From Candidatus Accumulibacter phosphatis (GTDB lineage: Bacteria; Pseudomonadota; Gammaproteobacteria; Burkholderiales; Rhodocyclaceae): a DNA stretch of 54,113 bases. Of this stretch, positions 18,401 to 26,552 are shown one piece after another; positions within the stretch are counted from its first letter, which is position 1; each line of letters starts with the position of its first letter. The stretch lies in NCBI RefSeq assembly GCF_012939955.1, contig NZ_SPMY01000055.1, positions 1-54,113 on the forward strand, read 5' to 3'. The position numbers were made by a program, and so were the translations under genes. Below the pieces are notes generated by a model. That model was not told the DNA's origin and made no database searches. It worked only from the letters and a program-made list of their open reading frames with translations.

Positions 18401-18805
18401 GAGCGAAAACAGGGGTGTCGGGGCGTCCGACGCCGGCTGGGCGGCGAACTCATCAATCAAGTCGGAGAAGTTGAAGCGCCCGTCGGCCAGACGCACCACT
18501 CGGACGGTCGGTGCGACCAGGCTCAGCTCACTGATCACCGGCCCGCCACGCCATAGCGAACTCCACTCAGCGTCCACCTGCAGACTGTCGAAAGCCGCCA
18601 CAGTCTCGCCACCACCCTTCTCCTGAATCGCAAATCCCGCGACTTGGACCAACAATGTGTAGGGGTTTATGCGCACGCTTTCCACTGCCACCGGCCGCTG
18701 CAAGGTCTTGCTGAGCTGGTCGACCAGTACCCACTTGGCAAGCAGCGGCAGACCGAGGAAGCCGAGCACGCTGAAAACGAGCATGGCAAGCGCGAGGCGC
18801 AGCAC
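15479..18805 (-). CDS. Large DUF748 (AsmA-like) envelope protein with an OmpA-like C-terminus
   Basis: A protein of about 1,108 residues. An N-terminal signal anchor (LVFSVLGFLGLPLLAKWVLV) is followed by long beta-rich repeats (SVRINPYTLLVQVAGFAIQE; PVISELSLVAPTVRVVRLAD) typical of DUF748 and AsmA-like proteins, thought to help move lipids or proteins between membranes. The last 170 residues contain LKLEITGQADSENDP and a segment around LADRRAKAVRDWLL, similar to OmpA peptidoglycan-binding domains. The start is uncertain: the GTG used here lies inside the family N-terminus, while an ATG at 18859-18861 would add about 18 residues (MTETTDTAKLR and on) but is one base out of frame. The true protein may be 1,127 residues. 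Confidence 0.82.
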   Translation of the reverse strand: MLRLALAMLVFSVLGFLGLPLLAKWVLVDQLSKTLQRPVAVESVRINPYTLLVQVAGFAIQEKGGGETVAAFDSLQVDAEWSSLWRGGPVISELSLVAPTVRVVRLADGRFNFSDLIDEFAAQPASDAPTPLFSLNNIQISRGKIDFDDQMLAEKHQLGELNIGLPFISSLPQATAIFVEPTFSASINGSPLLVQGKSKPFDASMESDVAFELRDVQLGKYIDYLPHGLPIEVVSGALDSDLKLAFQHQEEGRSTLVISGGVALKDLVVKNAAGAPLLSLRRLDVVVGSLDPLNGKFVIDRVSLEEPEIHARVSTQGSIDWVDFFSAKQASPRRPVSEDEARAKSSPLEWSLGEAEITGGALRWRDESRGEPFDARVDGLAARLRNVDSKSSAASEFDLAFSLDAEPWVKLKAFSVQGGRFDLAKREVLIGEVAVRDAMLLIRRTADGSILFVEPPSLRAVEAAQEDSSKPWELTLAKYRGENLGLRFEDSVMSPVVVHSIEAMKVDAENLSTEPGTTARIATRFRVNTKGDVEVGGTVKFFPLLTELKLAVKTLELIPLQPYFTEQLNVVLSSGQVSLSGDVRMRQAPAAGAAEAGKLAGSFTGEVVVANFAAVDKLDSSDFLKWKSLSFANIDARLNPNSLSIAEVGLAQFFARVVIDPQGKLNLSQIVRESGAAAAGAADKAKQATAVIAAEGKAVAPVATAEPPQLPIKVGKINLRGGDIKFSDHFIKPNYSADLKKIGGTISGLSSADGSLATLDLRGSYDNIAPLTIAGQLNPLIADPFLDLKADVKGIELTALSPYSSKYAGYAIDKGKLSLFVKYKIEKKQLTAENRIFLDQLTFGEAVDSPEATRLPVSLAVALLKNSKGEIDINLPVAGSLDDPEFSIGGVLGELIGNLLVKVVTSPFALLGSVFGGGEELSNVEFDPGRASLAGSAKPRLEALAKALLERPALKLEITGQADSENDPEGLKRARLDSKLRALKSEAGKKGDADVAVGTIDMDSEEYPELLERVYRDEDFEKPRNMLGIAKSLPVAEMETLILANTVLDEQDLRDLADRRAKAVRDWLLVEKVPAERLFLHPAEIVKTDDKSESSAQGKGNRVVFSLL

Positions 18806-18975
18806 GTATTTCTTCAGTTCGATGGAGGCCGTAGCTTGGCAGTATCTGTTGTTTCGGTCATGGCAGCAGGCCGCAAGCTGGCTGGAGGAGGCGCGAATTT
18901 AGCACGAAGGCGAGCTTCCCGCATTCGCCGTGGCCATGAAAGCACCGCAACAGCCGAACCCAGTTGAAGGGCGAT

Positions 18976-19737
18976 TCAGAAGCTGTTCTTCCATTCGCGC
19001 AGCGCGGCAAACACGGCGACCTCATCGGCCGCCTCGGGTACCCGGCGCCGCGCCGACGCGACCACTTCCGGCGCGGCGCAGCGCAGGAAGGGATTGGTGG
19101 CCTTCTCGATCGCGATCGTCGATGGTACCGTCGACCAGCCCTTGGCGCGTGCCACCGCGACTTCATTGACCCGCCTTTGCAGACAGCGATTAGCGGGCTC
19201 CACCGCCAGTGCAAAGCGTAGATTGGCCTCGGTATATTCGTGAGCACAATAGACCGCTGTCTCGTCGGGCAAGCTGGCCAAGCGCGATAGCGAGTCGAAC
19301 AGTTGCGCTGCGCTGCCTTCGAACAGACGTCCGCAACCGCCAGCGAACAGGGTATCGCCACAGAACAGGCAGCCTGCGCCATAATAGGCAATGTGCCCAA
19401 GCGTGTGTCCGGGAACGGCGAGGACCTGGAACCCTATGTCGCAGAAAGCCGCGCGAATGCTTTCTCCACCGTGTAAGGGTTTGCTCACGCCAGCAATCGA
19501 TTCCGCCGCGGGTGCGAACACCTCGGCCGGGTGATGGGCAAGAAGACTCATCACCCCACCCTGATGATCGGCGTGGTGATGGGTGACGAAAATGGTGCTC
19601 AGCGACAGGCCTTCACGCTCAAGAACCTCGAGCACCGGGCGTGCATCACCTGGATCAACCACGGCCGCTGACGCGCCTTTGCGCAACAACCAGATGTAGT
19701 TATCCTTGAAGGCTGGAATGCGGATGACGTCGAACAT
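18976..19737 (-). CDS. gloB: Hydroxyacylglutathione hydrolase (glyoxalase II)
   Basis: A 253-residue metallo-beta-lactamase-fold enzyme that hydrolyses S-lactoylglutathione, the last step of methylglyoxal detoxification. The metal motif THHHADH (residues 52-58) is intact, with further ligands in VPGHTLGH and in the YCAHEYT segment. The C-terminal helical domain ends FAALREWKNSF, the usual family end that contacts glutathione. It is divergent from the methyltransferase gene with 27 bases between the starts. This pairing with the methyltransferase, rnhA and dnaQ is common in betaproteobacteria. Confidence 0.95.
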   Translation of the reverse strand: MFDVIRIPAFKDNYIWLLRKGASAAVVDPGDARPVLEVLEREGLSLSTIFVTHHHADHQGGVMSLLAHHPAEVFAPAAESIAGVSKPLHGGESIRAAFCDIGFQVLAVPGHTLGHIAYYGAGCLFCGDTLFAGGCGRLFEGSAAQLFDSLSRLASLPDETAVYCAHEYTEANLRFALAVEPANRCLQRRVNEVAVARAKGWSTVPSTIAIEKATNPFLRCAAPEVVASARRRVPEAADEVAVFAALREWKNSF

Positions 19738-19764
19738 CGCTCAATTTTGGAAGAACTGCGGAAA

Positions 19765-20475
19765 ATGTCAATTGCTGGCCTCGACGCCTGGCTTCAAACG
19801 CCGCAGGGACGGTACGTCATGGCCTGGGAACAGGCCACTGTCGACAAAATGGTCGCCGACGTGTTCGGCTACAATGCGATTCAGTTGGGCCTGCCACAAT
19901 TCGACCTGCTCGCGCAGAACCGCATCCCCCTCCGCCAACTGGTGCACGACTCGGGCCAGGTCGATGTCCTCTGCGACCTGCGGCAACTTCCCTTCGCCGC
20001 TCACAGCATCGATCTGGTGGTCATGGCGCATAGCCTTGAGTTCGACGACGACCCGCACCAGATTCTACGCGAGGTGGAACGTGTTCTGATTCCCGAAGGC
20101 GAAGTAATTATTGCCGGTTTCAATCCAATCTCGATCTGGGGCCTGCGTCGCCGGCTACCCAACTGCCCGCAACACTTTCCCTGGAATGGTCGCTACCTTT
20201 CGCTGCAGCGCCTCAAGGACTGGCTGCAATTACTCGGCTTTGAGGCCGAGCACTGTAGCTTTGGCTGCTACGCCCCGCCCTTCCGAAACGACCGCTGGCT
20301 CAAGCGTTGGCATTTCCTGGAAGCCAGCGGCCAGCGCTGGTGGAATTTTGCCGGCGGCGTCTACGTACTGCGCGCGGTCAAGCGCGTGCATAGCATGCGC
20401 CTGATCCTGCCGAGCTGGAAACAGAAGGCCGCGCCGCGCAAGGCGCTGTCGGTGCTCAGAAAAAAAAGGAAATAG
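19765..20475 (+). CDS. SAM-dependent methyltransferase (type 11 family)
   Basis: A 236-residue soluble protein. The methyltransferase-11 core is seen in DVLCDLRQLPFAAHSIDLVV and HSLEFDDDPHQILREVERVL, followed by GEVIIAGFNPISIWGLRR; the C-terminus is basic (KQKAAPRKALSVLRKKRK). The usual first glycine motif is poor, as in other members of this gloB-linked family. The ATG at 19765 is preceded by GGAA. The substrate is unknown. Its stop is six bases before rnhA, so the two are co-transcribed. Confidence 0.82.
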   Translation: MSIAGLDAWLQTPQGRYVMAWEQATVDKMVADVFGYNAIQLGLPQFDLLAQNRIPLRQLVHDSGQVDVLCDLRQLPFAAHSIDLVVMAHSLEFDDDPHQILREVERVLIPEGEVIIAGFNPISIWGLRRRLPNCPQHFPWNGRYLSLQRLKDWLQLLGFEAEHCSFGCYAPPFRNDRWLKRWHFLEASGQRWWNFAGGVYVLRAVKRVHSMRLILPSWKQKAAPRKALSVLRKKRK

Positions 20476-20481
20476 CAAGAC

Positions 20482-20937
20482 ATGAATGATCAGCAAGTCG
20501 TTATCATCCACGCCGACGGCGGCTGTCGCGGCAATCCCGGGCCGGGCGGCTGGGGCGCGCTCCTGCAGGCCGGCGAGAAAACAAAGGAACTGTGGGGCGG
20601 GGAGCGAGACACGACCAACAACCGCATGGAACTGACGGCCGCCATTTGCGCCCTCGAGGCGCTTAACGGACCCGCAACGGTGCACCTGCACACCGACTCA
20701 CAGTACGTGCAAAAAGGCATCAGTGCCTGGATTCACAACTGGAAGCGCAATGGCTGGCGCACCTCGGACAAGAAACCGGTGAAAAACGCCGACCTCTGGC
20801 AACGTCTCGACGAAGCGGCCAGCCGGCACCAGATCACGTGGTTCTGGGTCAAGGGACATGCCGGGCATGCCGGCAACGAACGAGCCGACGTACTCGCCAA
20901 TCGCGGCATGGACGAGCTGCGTGCCAAGACCTCCTGA
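20482..20937 (+). CDS. rnhA: Ribonuclease HI
   Basis: A 151-residue enzyme that cleaves RNA in RNA-DNA hybrids. The catalytic Asp12 ([17 protein letters not shown]), Glu50 ([10 protein letters not shown]), Asp72 (HTDSQYV) and Asp136 (NERADVLAN) are all present, as is the conserved His126 (VKGHAGH). Length and the basic handle [12 protein letters not shown] match E. coli RnhA. It lies six bases after the methyltransferase and 109 bases before dnaQ, a conserved arrangement. Confidence 0.97.
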   Translation: MNDQQVVIIHADGGCRGNPGPGGWGALLQAGEKTKELWGGERDTTNNRMELTAAICALEALNGPATVHLHTDSQYVQKGISAWIHNWKRNGWRTSDKKPVKNADLWQRLDEAASRHQITWFWVKGHAGHAGNERADVLANRGMDELRAKTS

Positions 20938-21046
20938 GCACTGACCTGCGCCCTCGGCCGCCGCCTGCCCAAGGACCGACACCAGCCACCCGCCCGCGCC
21001 GACCACAGAATCCGCGCCATCGCGAGTTCTTAACCAGCAATGGACA

Positions 21047-21772
21047 ATGCCCATGCGCCAGATCTTTCTCGATACCGAAACCACCGGCCTGGAGCACAGG
21101 CTTGGCCACCGCATCATCGAAATCGCTGGCGTCGAGATGTGCAACCGACGCCAGACCAATCACCATTTCCACCGCTACCTGAATCCCGAGCGGGATATTG
21201 ACGCCGGTGCCCTGGCGGTGCACGGCATCAGCCGTGAATTCCTGCTCGACAAGCCGCATTTTGCCGACGTTGCCGCCGAGTTTCTCGATTTCGTGCGCGG
21301 TGCAGAACTGGTCATCCACAACGCCGCTTTCGACCTTGGCTTTCTGAACGCTGAACTGGCCATGCTCGACATGGCTCCGCTGGATACCATCTGTCACGCC
21401 GTCTGCGACACTCTGCGCATGGCCAAGGATCTGCATCCCGGCAAGAAGAACAACCTCAACGCGCTGTGCGACCGCTACGGGGTCGACAACTCGCAGCGGA
21501 CCCTGCACGGCGCCCTGCTCGACGCTGAAATTCTCGCCGAAGTCTATCTGGCAATGACCCGCGGCCAGGAAAGTCTGATCATCGATCTCGGCGATGACAG
21601 CGCCAGCCGCATCGCAGCGGCCCGCCCGCTGCCCTCCTCGGGTCGGCGCAAAGCCCAGGTGGTCAGGCGCGCCAGCGACGAAGAAATCGCTGAACACCAG
21701 CAAGCGCTGGCAGACCTTGACGAAACAAGCAAAGGCAAATGCCTGTGGCTGCATTTGGAGGGCGGCAGCTGA
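21047..21772 (+). CDS. dnaQ: DNA polymerase III epsilon subunit (3'-5' proofreading exonuclease)
   Basis: A 241-residue DEDD-family exonuclease. The Exo I motif FLDTETTGLE supplies Asp9 and Glu11, Exo II is seen in VIHNAAFDLGFLN and Exo III in HGALLDAEIL with its catalytic His-Asp. The C-terminal part (about residue 185 on) is the flexible segment that binds the alpha subunit. Two ATGs lie close together (21047 and 21053); the second gives MRQIFLDTET, common in relatives. The end overlaps the proposed start of the nosD-like gene by 34 bases. Confidence 0.96.
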   Translation: MPMRQIFLDTETTGLEHRLGHRIIEIAGVEMCNRRQTNHHFHRYLNPERDIDAGALAVHGISREFLLDKPHFADVAAEFLDFVRGAELVIHNAAFDLGFLNAELAMLDMAPLDTICHAVCDTLRMAKDLHPGKKNNLNALCDRYGVDNSQRTLHGALLDAEILAEVYLAMTRGQESLIIDLGDDSASRIAAARPLPSSGRRKAQVVRRASDEEIAEHQQALADLDETSKGKCLWLHLEGGS

Positions 21773-23091
21773 TTCAAGCCATTCACCGCGTTCACCGCAT
21801 TCAGCACCTGCTCTTGCTCGCTGCGCGCGTGCGCGGCTTCCTGCTCGCAGCACTGCTGACCCCTCTCCTCGCCTCACTTGTCGTCCCGGATTTATCCGCG
21901 CTGAGTGCCGCCCACGCGGCGTCGACCGTGACATTGCCGCCGCTGCAAACCTGGATCGACCTCACCCCGACAGGAGGCCGCTTGCGCGCACCACCGGGCA
22001 CCTATGCTGGCCCGGCCGTGATCAGCCGAGCGATAATCATCGACGGCGACGACAAGATCACCGTCGACGGTGGTGGCAAAGGCACAGTGCTGACCGTGCG
22101 CGCCACTGGCGTGACCATACGAGGACTGCATCTGAAGCACTCGGGTGATTCGCACGACAGCCTCGACTCGGGCCTGTTGATCGAAAACGGCAGCGACAAT
22201 CTGGTTGAAAACAACGTCATCGACGACGTATTGTTCGGAGTCACGCTGCAAGCCGCCAACGACAATCGCATCATCGGCAATCGCATCCGCTCCCGGCACA
22301 GCGATCCTGCCGACCGGGGCGACGGCATCCGCCTCTGGTACAGCATGCGCAACCGCATCGAGAACAACGACATCGCACGGATTCGCGACATGACGGTCAG
22401 CAACTCGCTCCACAATCGCTTCATCGGCAACCGCGTCACGGATAGTCGCCGGGCGCTGAATCTGCTTTTTTCGCACCGCACGCTGATCGAGAGGAACCGC
22501 TTTGCCAACAACTCGACCGGCATTACCAGCGTCAACTCAAGCGGCGTCATCATCCGCAACAATCAGATCATGCATTCCGTGGACGCCAGCGGCGCCGGTA
22601 TCGCCCTCAAGGAAAGCGGCACGACGCTGGTTCACGGCAATGAAATCATTCACTGTGCGGTTGGCCTGATGTCCGATTCGCCGACCCATCCGATCAACCG
22701 CATCACGGTGATCGACAATCGCATCGCCCACAACTTCACGGGAATCAGCTTCTACGGCGAGAGGGGTGGCCATCTCGTCTTGCGCAATCGCTTCGAGCAC
22801 AATCTCTGGCAGGCGCTGGTCGGCGAGAGCGGCCAGGGCGATCACAACGAATGGCGAGGCAACTACTGGGACGACTATCAGGGCTTCGATCAGAACGCCG
22901 ACGGGGTCGGCGACAGCGCACACGAAATCTGGGCCTACGCGGACCTTATCTGGATCGAAACACCGATGGCCAAGTTCTTTCGTAGCTCACCGGTGCTCGA
23001 ATTACTCGACTTCCTCGAACGCCTGGCGCCGTTTGCCTCGCCGAAGCTGGTCCTGCGCGATTCGCAACCGCAAGCCCACCGCCAGCAATAG
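21739..23091 (+). CDS. nosD: NosD-like periplasmic parallel beta-helix protein
   Basis: A protein of about 450 residues. After a signal-peptide-like segment (FLLAALLTPLLASLVVPDL, ending AAHAA) come many right-handed beta-helix turns with N-x-I and N-R-I steps (GSDNLVENNVIDDVLFGVTL; NRIIGNRIRSRHSD; GVIIRNNQIMHSVD). The C-terminus has GNYWDDYQGFDQNADGVGD and LLDFLERLAPFASPKLVLRD, which match the end of NosD, a copper-site maturation factor of nitrous oxide reductase. No other nos gene is in the window. The start is uncertain: the first ATG overlaps dnaQ, and a GTG at 21829 would sit just before the signal peptide. Confidence 0.75.
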   Translation: MPVAAFGGRQLIQAIHRVHRIQHLLLLAARVRGFLLAALLTPLLASLVVPDLSALSAAHAASTVTLPPLQTWIDLTPTGGRLRAPPGTYAGPAVISRAIIIDGDDKITVDGGGKGTVLTVRATGVTIRGLHLKHSGDSHDSLDSGLLIENGSDNLVENNVIDDVLFGVTLQAANDNRIIGNRIRSRHSDPADRGDGIRLWYSMRNRIENNDIARIRDMTVSNSLHNRFIGNRVTDSRRALNLLFSHRTLIERNRFANNSTGITSVNSSGVIIRNNQIMHSVDASGAGIALKESGTTLVHGNEIIHCAVGLMSDSPTHPINRITVIDNRIAHNFTGISFYGERGGHLVLRNRFEHNLWQALVGESGQGDHNEWRGNYWDDYQGFDQNADGVGDSAHEIWAYADLIWIETPMAKFFRSSPVLELLDFLERLAPFASPKLVLRDSQPQAHRQQ

Positions 23092-23180
23092 CTGCGGCAG
23101 GGAAAACCGGCGACAAACGCGCGGCAGACATCAGTGTCGACCGCGCAAGTGGCCGCAACGGGTATCGGCTGTATGGCTTA

Positions 23181-23588
23181 TCAGCTGTCGCTGGGGGTTT
23201 CGGGTGGACGCCTGGGCCGCCGGCCATGCCGTTTGGGTGTCGCCCGGGAATCTGGCGAACGCCCATCAAGCGACGTACCATCCGCGGCACCTTCTGCTCT
23301 CGCGGCAGGCTGCCGCTGTTCCTGCTGGCGGGGAGGCCCAGCCGGGCGCGGGCCCGTCGGGGCGGCCTTGCGTTGCTCCGGTCGACGACCTGGCCCGGAG
23401 GCGTTCTGGCGCTTCTCCGGTTGTCCTGGCATGCGGTCCGAATTTCGATCGGACTCACGGTTTCCTGGAGCCAGGGTAATTTCGAGCTCGATAATTTCAT
23501 CCCATTGCGGATCGCTGCGATCGCGCTCGGGGATGGAGAGAAGTTCACGGAGCCGGCGACGCGGATCCTGGGGAGGTGATTCGTTCAT
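23181..23588 (-). CDS. Conserved hypothetical protein with Arg/Pro-rich tail
   Basis: A 135-residue protein. The N-terminal 45 residues form a compact acidic/basic segment (RRRLRELLSIPERDRSDPQW, then DEIIELEITLAPGN), while the rest is disordered and rich in Arg, Pro, Gln and Gly. The ATG at 23588 starts MNESPPQDPRRR; a CATAAT -10-like box is just upstream. I recall similar N-terminal segments in other betaproteobacteria, without known function. The basic tail suggests nucleic-acid binding, but this is only inferred from composition. It is not linked to the eCIS operon. Confidence 0.6.
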   Translation of the reverse strand: MNESPPQDPRRRLRELLSIPERDRSDPQWDEIIELEITLAPGNRESDRNSDRMPGQPEKRQNASGPGRRPEQRKAAPTGPRPAGPPRQQEQRQPAARAEGAADGTSLDGRSPDSRATPKRHGRRPRRPPETPSDS

Positions 23589-23938
23589 TTCAGCATTATG
23601 ACTCACAGCGCCGCTATCGTCCAACAACAAGCGCAGCCTTCAGCCCTGACGCATGACCCAGCCGGTAACGCCGGCTTTTGCCGCCGAGGCGGTCAGATTG
23701 CGCATGGTTGGCGGCAAAGGACGGGGGGATGGAGTCAGCCAGGAGGATGTCGAAAGTTTTTTTGGACTGCGGTACGACCGCCAGGCCTTGAAAACACCGG
23801 GCTGCAGCATTCATGCTTCAGGGCTGAAACAGCGAAGAAAAAGCAGGGCTAGCTCCCCTCCCGAAAGCCTTCCCTCGCCTGGGGCGGAACGCGATAAGCG
23901 TCGAAGCGCCTTCAGCAGCCCGCGAACGAGGACTTGCC
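23589..23938. other. Intergenic region between the Arg/Pro-rich protein and the cupin gene
   Basis: 350 bases without a convincing gene. It contains a small AGCCGG/CCGGCT hairpin followed by four T residues (23660-23679), a weak terminator-like element on the plus strand. The region would also include the terminator of the minus-strand eCIS train, but no strong one was found. Confidence 0.4.
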
Positions 23939-24598
23939 CTATTCTGCGCCCGCTTGCAAATGCCCGGTCTTCACCCAGATTACCGTTTCAACTTCCGTGT
24001 ACGGGCAGTGCGCGCTCAAGTGCGGGCTGCGCAACCAACTACCGGCAGGATAACGGCCATGTTCATCGATGAATTCGCCGCTGAGCACGAAGATCTCCTC
24101 GCCTCCCCAGTGCCGATGCGGCACGAAGCGTTCGCCGGCCGGCCATTTGACGAGCGCCACGTGCTCGACCTCGTACGAATGCAGCGGCATCACCTGCAGT
24201 CCGCCCTGGCCCGGTAGCCAGGCCGCGCTGACGGTGTCGATACGCACGCTGGCGGTATCTCCAGCGGCAAATTGGTGCAACTTCACGAACAGCACGCAAC
24301 CCTCCCCGCTAAAGGGTGCATGGCCACTGCCGGGTGGATTGCGAAGATAGCTTCCGGGTCCGTAATCACCGTCTTCGTCCGAGAAAACGCCTTCGAGCAC
24401 GAGGATTTCTTCGCCGCCGGGATGCAGATGGTGAGCGAAGCGAGCGCCGGCGTCGTAGCGAACGATGCTCGTCGCGTGCCCACGCTCGGCATCCTCGCGG
24501 GCCAGGGGTTTGCGCCACACGCCGGGCATCGGGGTGACTTGCCAGGGCGCGGTCGCGGTATCAATGTGCGCGGCTTCAGCGAAGTTCATGTTGAGCAT
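23939..24598 (-). CDS. ChrR-like double-cupin protein
   Basis: A 219-residue protein with two cupin repeats. The first has HLHPGGEEILVLEGVFSDED followed by GPGSYLRNPPGSGHAPF, the second HRHWGGEEIFVLSGEFIDEH followed by PAGSWLRSPHLSAHCPY. The His-x-His...Glu pattern indicates a metal site in each. This resembles the cupin domain of ChrR anti-sigma factors, but the N-terminal zinc domain that binds sigma is missing, so a stress-related or enzymatic role is possible and anti-sigma function is unlikely. The ATG at 24598 is used because the upstream extension is not family-like. It lies 36 bases after the 115-residue gene and is probably co-transcribed at the end of the eCIS train. Confidence 0.78.
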   Translation of the reverse strand: MLNMNFAEAAHIDTATAPWQVTPMPGVWRKPLAREDAERGHATSIVRYDAGARFAHHLHPGGEEILVLEGVFSDEDGDYGPGSYLRNPPGSGHAPFSGEGCVLFVKLHQFAAGDTASVRIDTVSAAWLPGQGGLQVMPLHSYEVEHVALVKWPAGERFVPHRHWGGEEIFVLSGEFIDEHGRYPAGSWLRSPHLSAHCPYTEVETVIWVKTGHLQAGAE

Positions 24599-24633
24599 GC
24601 GGGCGGTGTCCTGTGGAAACACTCGAGGATAGA

Positions 24634-24981
24634 TCAATCCGACGCCCGGGCAACGGCCTGATCGAGCCAGGCCAGCCACCTGTCCACCGCCGCCTGCCGC
24701 TTCTCCGCAGCGTCCCGCCAGTGATAATCGCCGTTGTCGTGCCACAGAAGCGCCCAGTCGCCGCCCCAGGTATCGGCAAGCACATGGCGGCTGACCCCTT
24801 CGAGCACCCGTTGGGCACGCAAACGCGCCAGTTCGTCCGGGGACATCAACAGCGGCAGCACTGCCCGGGCGGCGGGCAGGCCAAGGCGTACCAGCGCGCG
24901 CACTTCAGCGGTGAAATCCGCGTGCAAGGGCTCGGGGGAACGATGGATATGTTCCACGAGGGATGCGATTTCATCGCTCAC
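24634..24981 (-). CDS. Small helical protein coupled to a DUF4157 protein (115 residues)
   Basis: Not recognised at family level. It is helical and HEAT-repeat-like (VRALVRLGLPAARAVLPLLM; LARLRAQRVLEGVSRHVLAD) with a Trp/Asp-rich centre (DTWGGDWALLWHDNGDYHW) and a helical end. It starts with GTG overlapping the TGA of the DUF4157-OmpA gene, so it is translated together with it. That pairing allows a chaperone, adaptor or immunity role for the neighbour; none is proven. There is no signal peptide. Confidence 0.6.
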   Translation of the reverse strand: MSDEIASLVEHIHRSPEPLHADFTAEVRALVRLGLPAARAVLPLLMSPDELARLRAQRVLEGVSRHVLADTWGGDWALLWHDNGDYHWRDAAEKRQAAVDRWLAWLDQAVARASD

Positions 24982-26531
24982 GGCATCACGATGGGATGGT
25001 TGGAAACGGTGTGCGAGAAGCTGATCACCACGCGCCGATTGGCGCGCAAGCGTCCCGCGTCACGCGGCTGCGTGGCACCCGGCGCCGTGCCGTGCTCGGA
25101 GAAGATCTCGGTTTCGCCGAAGCCAAAGGAGAAGGTAATGCGCGTCGCATCGACGCCGGCCAGCAACAGCAGGTTTTCTGCGACATCGGCGCGGCGCTGC
25201 GAAAGATCGGCGTTGGCGGCTTCGCCACCACGCACGTCGGCATTGCCTTCAATGGCCACCGTGACATCGGGGTAACGATCCAGGTAATCCGGGATATCCG
25301 CCAGCTTGCTCTCCTCGCCGGCCATCGGCACATCCTGATTGGTATCGAAATAGAGCACGACAGGCTCGTGCACATAGTAACCGCGGAAACGCTCGAGGGC
25401 CTCGTCGAAGACTGCCGAGGCGCTGTCCTGCACGCTGGCGTATTCGTTCTGCACCGCGCCACTGCGAATCTGGAAGCCCCACGAGATGGCGCCATATATC
25501 GTCTGGTTGTCGGTGCCCTTGGCGACGGTCTCGAAATCCAGATCGCTGTCGAATGACAGGCTGGGGAAATCGAACAGGGAGGCCGCGCCGAAATCCGTTG
25601 GCGAGCGCAGCCAGCCGTACTGGTTGTCACCGCCGACGCCAAAATGTTCGATGTAGTTGGGCGAGCCGGCGTCGCCGCGCGGGGTCGCCGAGGGCAGGTT
25701 GTCGATCATCCAGCCGGCCGGGGCGCCGCCTGGCGTGCCGGGCGTCATCTGCTCCATGCGCCCGGCCTCGGTGCCCTGTACGCCGGTATTGCCGTCGACC
25801 ATGTTGCGCCAGTCCACCGGCGCACCTGAAGACGGCGTCGTCGTTCCCGAAACGTCGGTGGCGTTGACCGCCTGGACGAGGCCGATCTCCGCCGAGTAAG
25901 GCCCGTTCGGATCCGGCTGAAAGGCAATCGTTCCCGACAGACCGGGTGGTGCCGCCTGCGTCGCCATGCCGATCTCGAAAACACCGAGCGCCACCGGCAT
26001 GCTTTGCATCAGGTCACACTGCAGCGCGCGTGGCTCGCCCCCCTGCTGGGCGACGTGCGCCAGTTCGTGCGCCAGCAGACGATCGCCACCCGGCGTTCCT
26101 GGCGCATAGCGGCCGGGCGCGAAGAAAATATCCTTGCCGACGGTGACCGCGTTGGCACCCATCGAGGTCGCAATCCGCCCGGCGCTGGAGCCGGAATGGA
26201 TGCGCACATCCTGTGGTCCCGACCATTCGGAAGGCAGCCGCTCGCCCGCGCTGGCCTGCCGTGCCAGCCACCCACCGAGCCGATCCGCACCCGGACGCCT
26301 GCTGATCGGCGTTACGTCGGGAGCACTTCGGGCACCTCCCGCCAGCATGCGCGCACCAGCGCGCTCGGCATCGACTTCGGCGTGCTGGTCGCGCGCCGGC
26401 CGCATCGTCATCTTGCCGCGTGCGGTCAGGAATTTGGGTACGCCAGGCGTAGCGGTCGACGCTCCGCGAGAAGGAAACACGGCCTCGGCAGCCTCGCTTC
26501 GCGTCGAGGTTTTCTTGCTCTGATAAGTCAT
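24978..26531 (-). CDS. DUF4157 (eCIS core) protein with OmpA-like C-terminus
   Basis: A 517-residue protein. A variable N-terminus leads into the DUF4157 domain, where DVRIHSGSSAGRIATSMGAN and RLLAHELAHVAQQ carry an intact HExxH (His155, Glu156, His159), the zinc-protease-like signature of eCIS-associated proteins. The middle (about 165-390) is unrecognised. The C-terminus is OmpA-like: VVLYFDTNQDVP, AIEGNADVRGGEAANADLSQ, RRADVAENLLLLAGV, RLRANRRVVISF. A strong AAGGAGG precedes the ATG. It is the third DUF4157 gene of the train and the last one transcribed. A loaded cargo or a structural helper protein are both possible. Confidence 0.85.
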   Translation of the reverse strand: MTYQSKKTSTRSEAAEAVFPSRGASTATPGVPKFLTARGKMTMRPARDQHAEVDAERAGARMLAGGARSAPDVTPISRRPGADRLGGWLARQASAGERLPSEWSGPQDVRIHSGSSAGRIATSMGANAVTVGKDIFFAPGRYAPGTPGGDRLLAHELAHVAQQGGEPRALQCDLMQSMPVALGVFEIGMATQAAPPGLSGTIAFQPDPNGPYSAEIGLVQAVNATDVSGTTTPSSGAPVDWRNMVDGNTGVQGTEAGRMEQMTPGTPGGAPAGWMIDNLPSATPRGDAGSPNYIEHFGVGGDNQYGWLRSPTDFGAASLFDFPSLSFDSDLDFETVAKGTDNQTIYGAISWGFQIRSGAVQNEYASVQDSASAVFDEALERFRGYYVHEPVVLYFDTNQDVPMAGEESKLADIPDYLDRYPDVTVAIEGNADVRGGEAANADLSQRRADVAENLLLLAGVDATRITFSFGFGETEIFSEHGTAPGATQPRDAGRLRANRRVVISFSHTVSNHPIVMP

Positions 26532-26552
26532 CTTCGCCCTCCTTCCTTGCGC

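Noticed and set aside
16619-18556. 645-residue plus-strand open frame opposite the DUF748 gene
   Set aside because: Composition (many Arg, His, Gln) is typical of an antisense frame of a GC-rich gene; the minus-strand product has family features.
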